Shown: positions 60,607 through 62,675 of the stretch, piece by piece | Position numbering within the stretch: the stretch's first letter is position 1 | Layout: the number at the start of each line of letters is the position of its first letter | Source of the DNA: an uncultured Mediterraneibacter sp. | GTDB taxonomy: Bacteria > Bacillota > Clostridia > Lachnospirales > Lachnospiraceae | Direction of reading: 5' to 3' | Assembly: GCF_944377805.1 (NCBI RefSeq) | Contig: NZ_CALWFZ010000011.1 | Span: forward strand, 1-62,675 | Length of the DNA: 62,675 nt | Program-made: the position numbers and the translations under genes | The notes under the pieces: generated by a model | Seen by the model: the letters and a program-made list of their open reading frames with translations, nothing else | What the model was told of the DNA's origin: nothing | The model's database searches: none

Positions 60607-61708
60607 GAGTATTGCAAAGATCAGGGAGGAGTTTGCCGGGGCTGAAGAGTCCGGATGGGCTGATCTGTATGAAAGATACAGTTCGGATGAACGGGCTGGT
60701 GTGAAAATTCTGATTGAAAAGTACAGAAAAAAGGAAGAAGCGCTTGAAAAGGAGCGTATTCGTCTGGCACAGATGAGAACTTATGAGGAACAATATGGCG
60801 AATGCAAGTTTATCTGTGGCATAGATGAAGCCGGACGCGGGCCGCTGGCCGGTCCGGTAGTGGCTGCGGCAGTTATCCTGCCAAAGGACTGTGAGATCCT
60901 GTACTTAAATGACTCGAAGAAACTGACTCCCGCGAAAAGAGAGGCTCTTTTTGATGAAATCATGGAGAAAGCAGTCTCAGTAGGAGTGGGAATGGGCAGT
61001 CCGGCACGAATTGACCAGATCAATATCCTTCAGGCCACTTACGAAGCCATGCGGGAGGCGGTATCTAAGCTGGAGGTTACGCCGGATCTTCTTCTCAACG
61101 ACGCGGTTACTATTCCTGAACTTATGATTCCTCAGGTGCCGATTATAAAAGGGGATGCTAAAAGTGTATCCATCGCGGCTGCCAGCATTGTTGCCAAGGT
61201 GACCAGGGACCGTCTTATGGTTCAGTACGATGAGATTCTGCCGGAATACGGCTTTGCCCAGCATAAGGGATATGGATCACGGGAACACATTGAAGCGCTG
61301 AAAAGACTGGGGCCGTCTCCGATCCACCGGTCTACTTTTATTAAAAACTTCAGTAATCACATGGTTAATAAGAGGGAAACCGGCGCCTTCTATGAGCGGC
61401 GGGCGGCGGAATATCTGAAAAAGCTCGGATATGAGATTGCAGAGCTTAACTACAGATGCCGGACGGGAGAAATCGATATTGTTGCAAAAGACGGGAACTA
61501 TATGGTATTCTGCGAAGTGAAATACAGGAAAGACGGACAAAAAGGCAGTCCGTTAGAGGCTGTGGACACGAGAAAGCAGCAAATGATCTTCCGGTGTGCA
61601 ATGCACTATGTAACGGAGCGTCATCTGACCGGCGTTCCGTGCCGCTTCGATGTAATAGGGATAGAAGGAACGGAAGTGACATATATTAAAGATGCATTCA
61701 GCGGATAA
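60599..61708 (+). CDS. rnhB: ribonuclease HII fused to a YraN-family (UPF0102) nuclease-like domain
   Basis: A 369-residue fusion. After a helical N-terminal extension (about 1-70), the RNase HII core has CGIDEAGRGPLAGPVVAAAV, LNDSKKLTPAKREALF, and AAASIVAKVTRDRLM (about 75-255). The C-terminal part (about 260-369; TGAFYERRAAEYLKKLGYEI, NYRCRTGEIDIVAKDGNYMV, FCEVKYRKDG) is the YraN domain with restriction-endonuclease-like E-D-ExK residues. In most bacteria these are separate adjacent genes. It removes RNA from DNA; the YraN role is unclear, possibly structure-specific cleavage. Confidence 0.93.
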   Translation: MNKSIAKIREEFAGAEESGWADLYERYSSDERAGVKILIEKYRKKEEALEKERIRLAQMRTYEEQYGECKFICGIDEAGRGPLAGPVVAAAVILPKDCEILYLNDSKKLTPAKREALFDEIMEKAVSVGVGMGSPARIDQINILQATYEAMREAVSKLEVTPDLLLNDAVTIPELMIPQVPIIKGDAKSVSIAAASIVAKVTRDRLMVQYDEILPEYGFAQHKGYGSREHIEALKRLGPSPIHRSTFIKNFSNHMVNKRETGAFYERRAAEYLKKLGYEIAELNYRCRTGEIDIVAKDGNYMVFCEVKYRKDGQKGSPLEAVDTRKQQMIFRCAMHYVTERHLTGVPCRFDVIGIEGTEVTYIKDAFSG

Positions 61709-61754
61709 ATATAAAACTGTCGGATGGCTGTGTTTCCGGACGTGAGGTGCGTGT

Positions 61755-62603
61755 ATGAGTCTTGGACTGAAATATAAAAATGAAACCTGTATATTTGATG
61801 AGATCAGCGGCAGAACACCTTATCTGTCCTTCCCGATGCTGGGCAGAACAGGACTGGTAAAACATGGGTTTTCCACCCGGCTTGGCGGCGTCAGCGACGG
61901 CTGCTTTTCCTCGCTCAATCTCAGTTTTGACAGAGGCGACCATAAGGAGGCTGTGGCAGAGAACTTTCGACGGATAGGGGACGCTATCGGAGTGCGCTGT
62001 GAAGACATGGTGCTCTCACAGCAGACTCATACGACTAATATCCGGATTGTGACGGATGCGGACAGAGGAAAAGGAATCATAAAAGAAAGAGATTATACAG
62101 ATGTAGACGGGCTTGTGACAAATATTTCCGGAATCTGTCTCGTCACCTCCTACGCAGACTGCGTTCCCCTTTACTTTCTGGATCCTGTAAAGAAAGTAAT
62201 CGGACTGAGTCATTCAGGATGGCGGGGTACAGTGGGAAAAATCGGCGCAGGCACAGTGCAGATTATGAAGGAACAGTTCGGTTCATCTCCGAAGGATGTT
62301 CTGGCTGCTATAGGACCGTCTGTATGCATGGACTGCTATGAAGTGAGTGCGGATGTCATAGAGAAATTCAAAGAGTGTTTCGATAAAGAGGACTGGCCGA
62401 CTTTATTTTTTGAGAAACCGGGCGGGAAATATCAGCTGGATCTGTGGAGAGCGAACGAACTGATTTTTCTGGAGGCCGGAATCCGCGCGGAACATATTGC
62501 GGTTACAAACGTGTGTACCCATTGCAACAGCAGCGTACTCTATTCTCATCGGGCGATGGGAGATAAACGCGGTAATCTGTGCGCGTTTCTGGCATTAAAA
62601 TAA
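61755..62603 (+). CDS. pgeF: PgeF/YfiH-family copper-type purine nucleoside/peptidoglycan-editing enzyme
   Basis: A 282-residue LACC1-like protein: HGFSTRLGGVSDGCFSSLNL, VLSQQTHTTNIRIVT, CLVTSYADCVPLYFLD, GLSHSGWRGTVGKIGAGTVQ, AIGPSVCMDCYEVS, ITNVCTHC-like VTNVCTHCNSSVLYSHR. His-Cys-His zinc-type site residues are present. The family has been called polyphenol oxidase and peptidoglycan editing factor; purine nucleoside phosphorylase/deaminase activity is known for relatives. The start region has GAGGTGCGTGT. Confidence 0.9.
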   Translation: MSLGLKYKNETCIFDEISGRTPYLSFPMLGRTGLVKHGFSTRLGGVSDGCFSSLNLSFDRGDHKEAVAENFRRIGDAIGVRCEDMVLSQQTHTTNIRIVTDADRGKGIIKERDYTDVDGLVTNISGICLVTSYADCVPLYFLDPVKKVIGLSHSGWRGTVGKIGAGTVQIMKEQFGSSPKDVLAAIGPSVCMDCYEVSADVIEKFKECFDKEDWPTLFFEKPGGKYQLDLWRANELIFLEAGIRAEHIAVTNVCTHCNSSVLYSHRAMGDKRGNLCAFLALK

Positions 62604-62609
62604 CTTCTC

Positions 62610-62632
62610 GGAATCTCAATGAATAAGATTCC
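62610..62632 (+). terminator. weak hairpin after pgeF
   Basis: GGAATCT (62610-62616) and AGATTCC (62626-62632), 7-bp stem, no U-run. The last 40 bases (CTTGACAACTGAATATC region) hold a possible -35, but the window ends before a -10. Confidence 0.4.
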
Positions 62633-62675
62633 AACCGAAACTTGACAACTGAATATCGTGCAGGAAAAGAAATTT

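Noticed and set aside
62636-62675. Start of an rRNA operon at the right edge
   Set aside because: A CTTGACAACTGAATA-like string is suggestive but too short, and the window ends before any rRNA sequence.

Overview
The window looks like chromosome from an anaerobic gut Lachnospiraceae (Clostridium cluster XIVa). The support is moderate GC, A/G-rich Shine-Dalgarno sites with many NTG starts, the ylxM-ffh-rpsP-khpA-rimM-trmD-rplS gene order, a bile salt hydrolase, FeoAB and a selenium-dependent molybdenum hydroxylase cluster. No rRNA or tRNA gene was seen, so the genus is inference.

Left part (1-17.6 kb). After a 68-bp tandem repeat and a compound GC-rich hairpin, a DauR/YheO-like regulator (minus) is divergent from a long plus-strand cluster: ssnA, an NCS2 purine permease, ygfK, a hydantoinase, yqeC, a yqeB-mocA fusion, an RnfB-like ferredoxin, an XdhD-like hydroxylase, a MocA-ModE fusion and modABC. 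Together they encode purine uptake, a selenium-dependent molybdenum hydroxylase with its maturation factors, electron transfer, ring-opening enzymes and molybdate supply. Two tandem palindromes lie between the divergent promoters, and a perfect 24-bp ModE-like palindrome overlaps the modABC promoter.

Middle (17.6-34.2 kb). A MATE pump, an orphan solute-binding lipoprotein, a zinc-ribbon membrane protein, a PHP hydrolase, a TrpR-like regulator, a DUF1836 protein, PcrA helicase and RlmD are followed by a dehydrogenase pseudogene, a two-component system with three small membrane proteins, and a bile salt hydrolase. Tandem 11-bp direct repeats precede the pseudogene, the response regulator and the last membrane gene. 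They look like the operators of this two-component system.

CRISPR island (34.2-47.9 kb). A complete type I-C operon (cas3-cas5c-cas8c-cas7c-cas4-cas1-cas2, with an internal cas11c start in cas8c) is followed by a leader and an array of 67 repeats and 66 spacers. The most interesting signal is in the 426-bp gap before cas3. On the minus strand, a promoter with the same -35 and spacing as the array promoter is predicted to start transcription at a degenerate CRISPR repeat. That repeat keeps the GUC start, a fully re-paired stem and 10 of 11 nt of the crRNA handle. An AT-rich pseudo-spacer and a terminator follow. This has the form of a CreR/CreA-type crRNA-like regulatory RNA. A second small RNA, antisense to the cas leader, lies beside it, and a second repeat-like hairpin lies beyond the array.

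Right part (48-62.7 kb). feoAB sits behind a promoter containing a palindrome. A minus-strand group follows (thioesterase, truA and two overlapping small genes), then a Cys/Gly-rich microprotein, an intracellular subtilase, and the conserved ylxM-ffh-rpsP-khpA-rimM-trmD-rplS-lepB-rbgA-lepB-rnhB/yraN-pgeF block.
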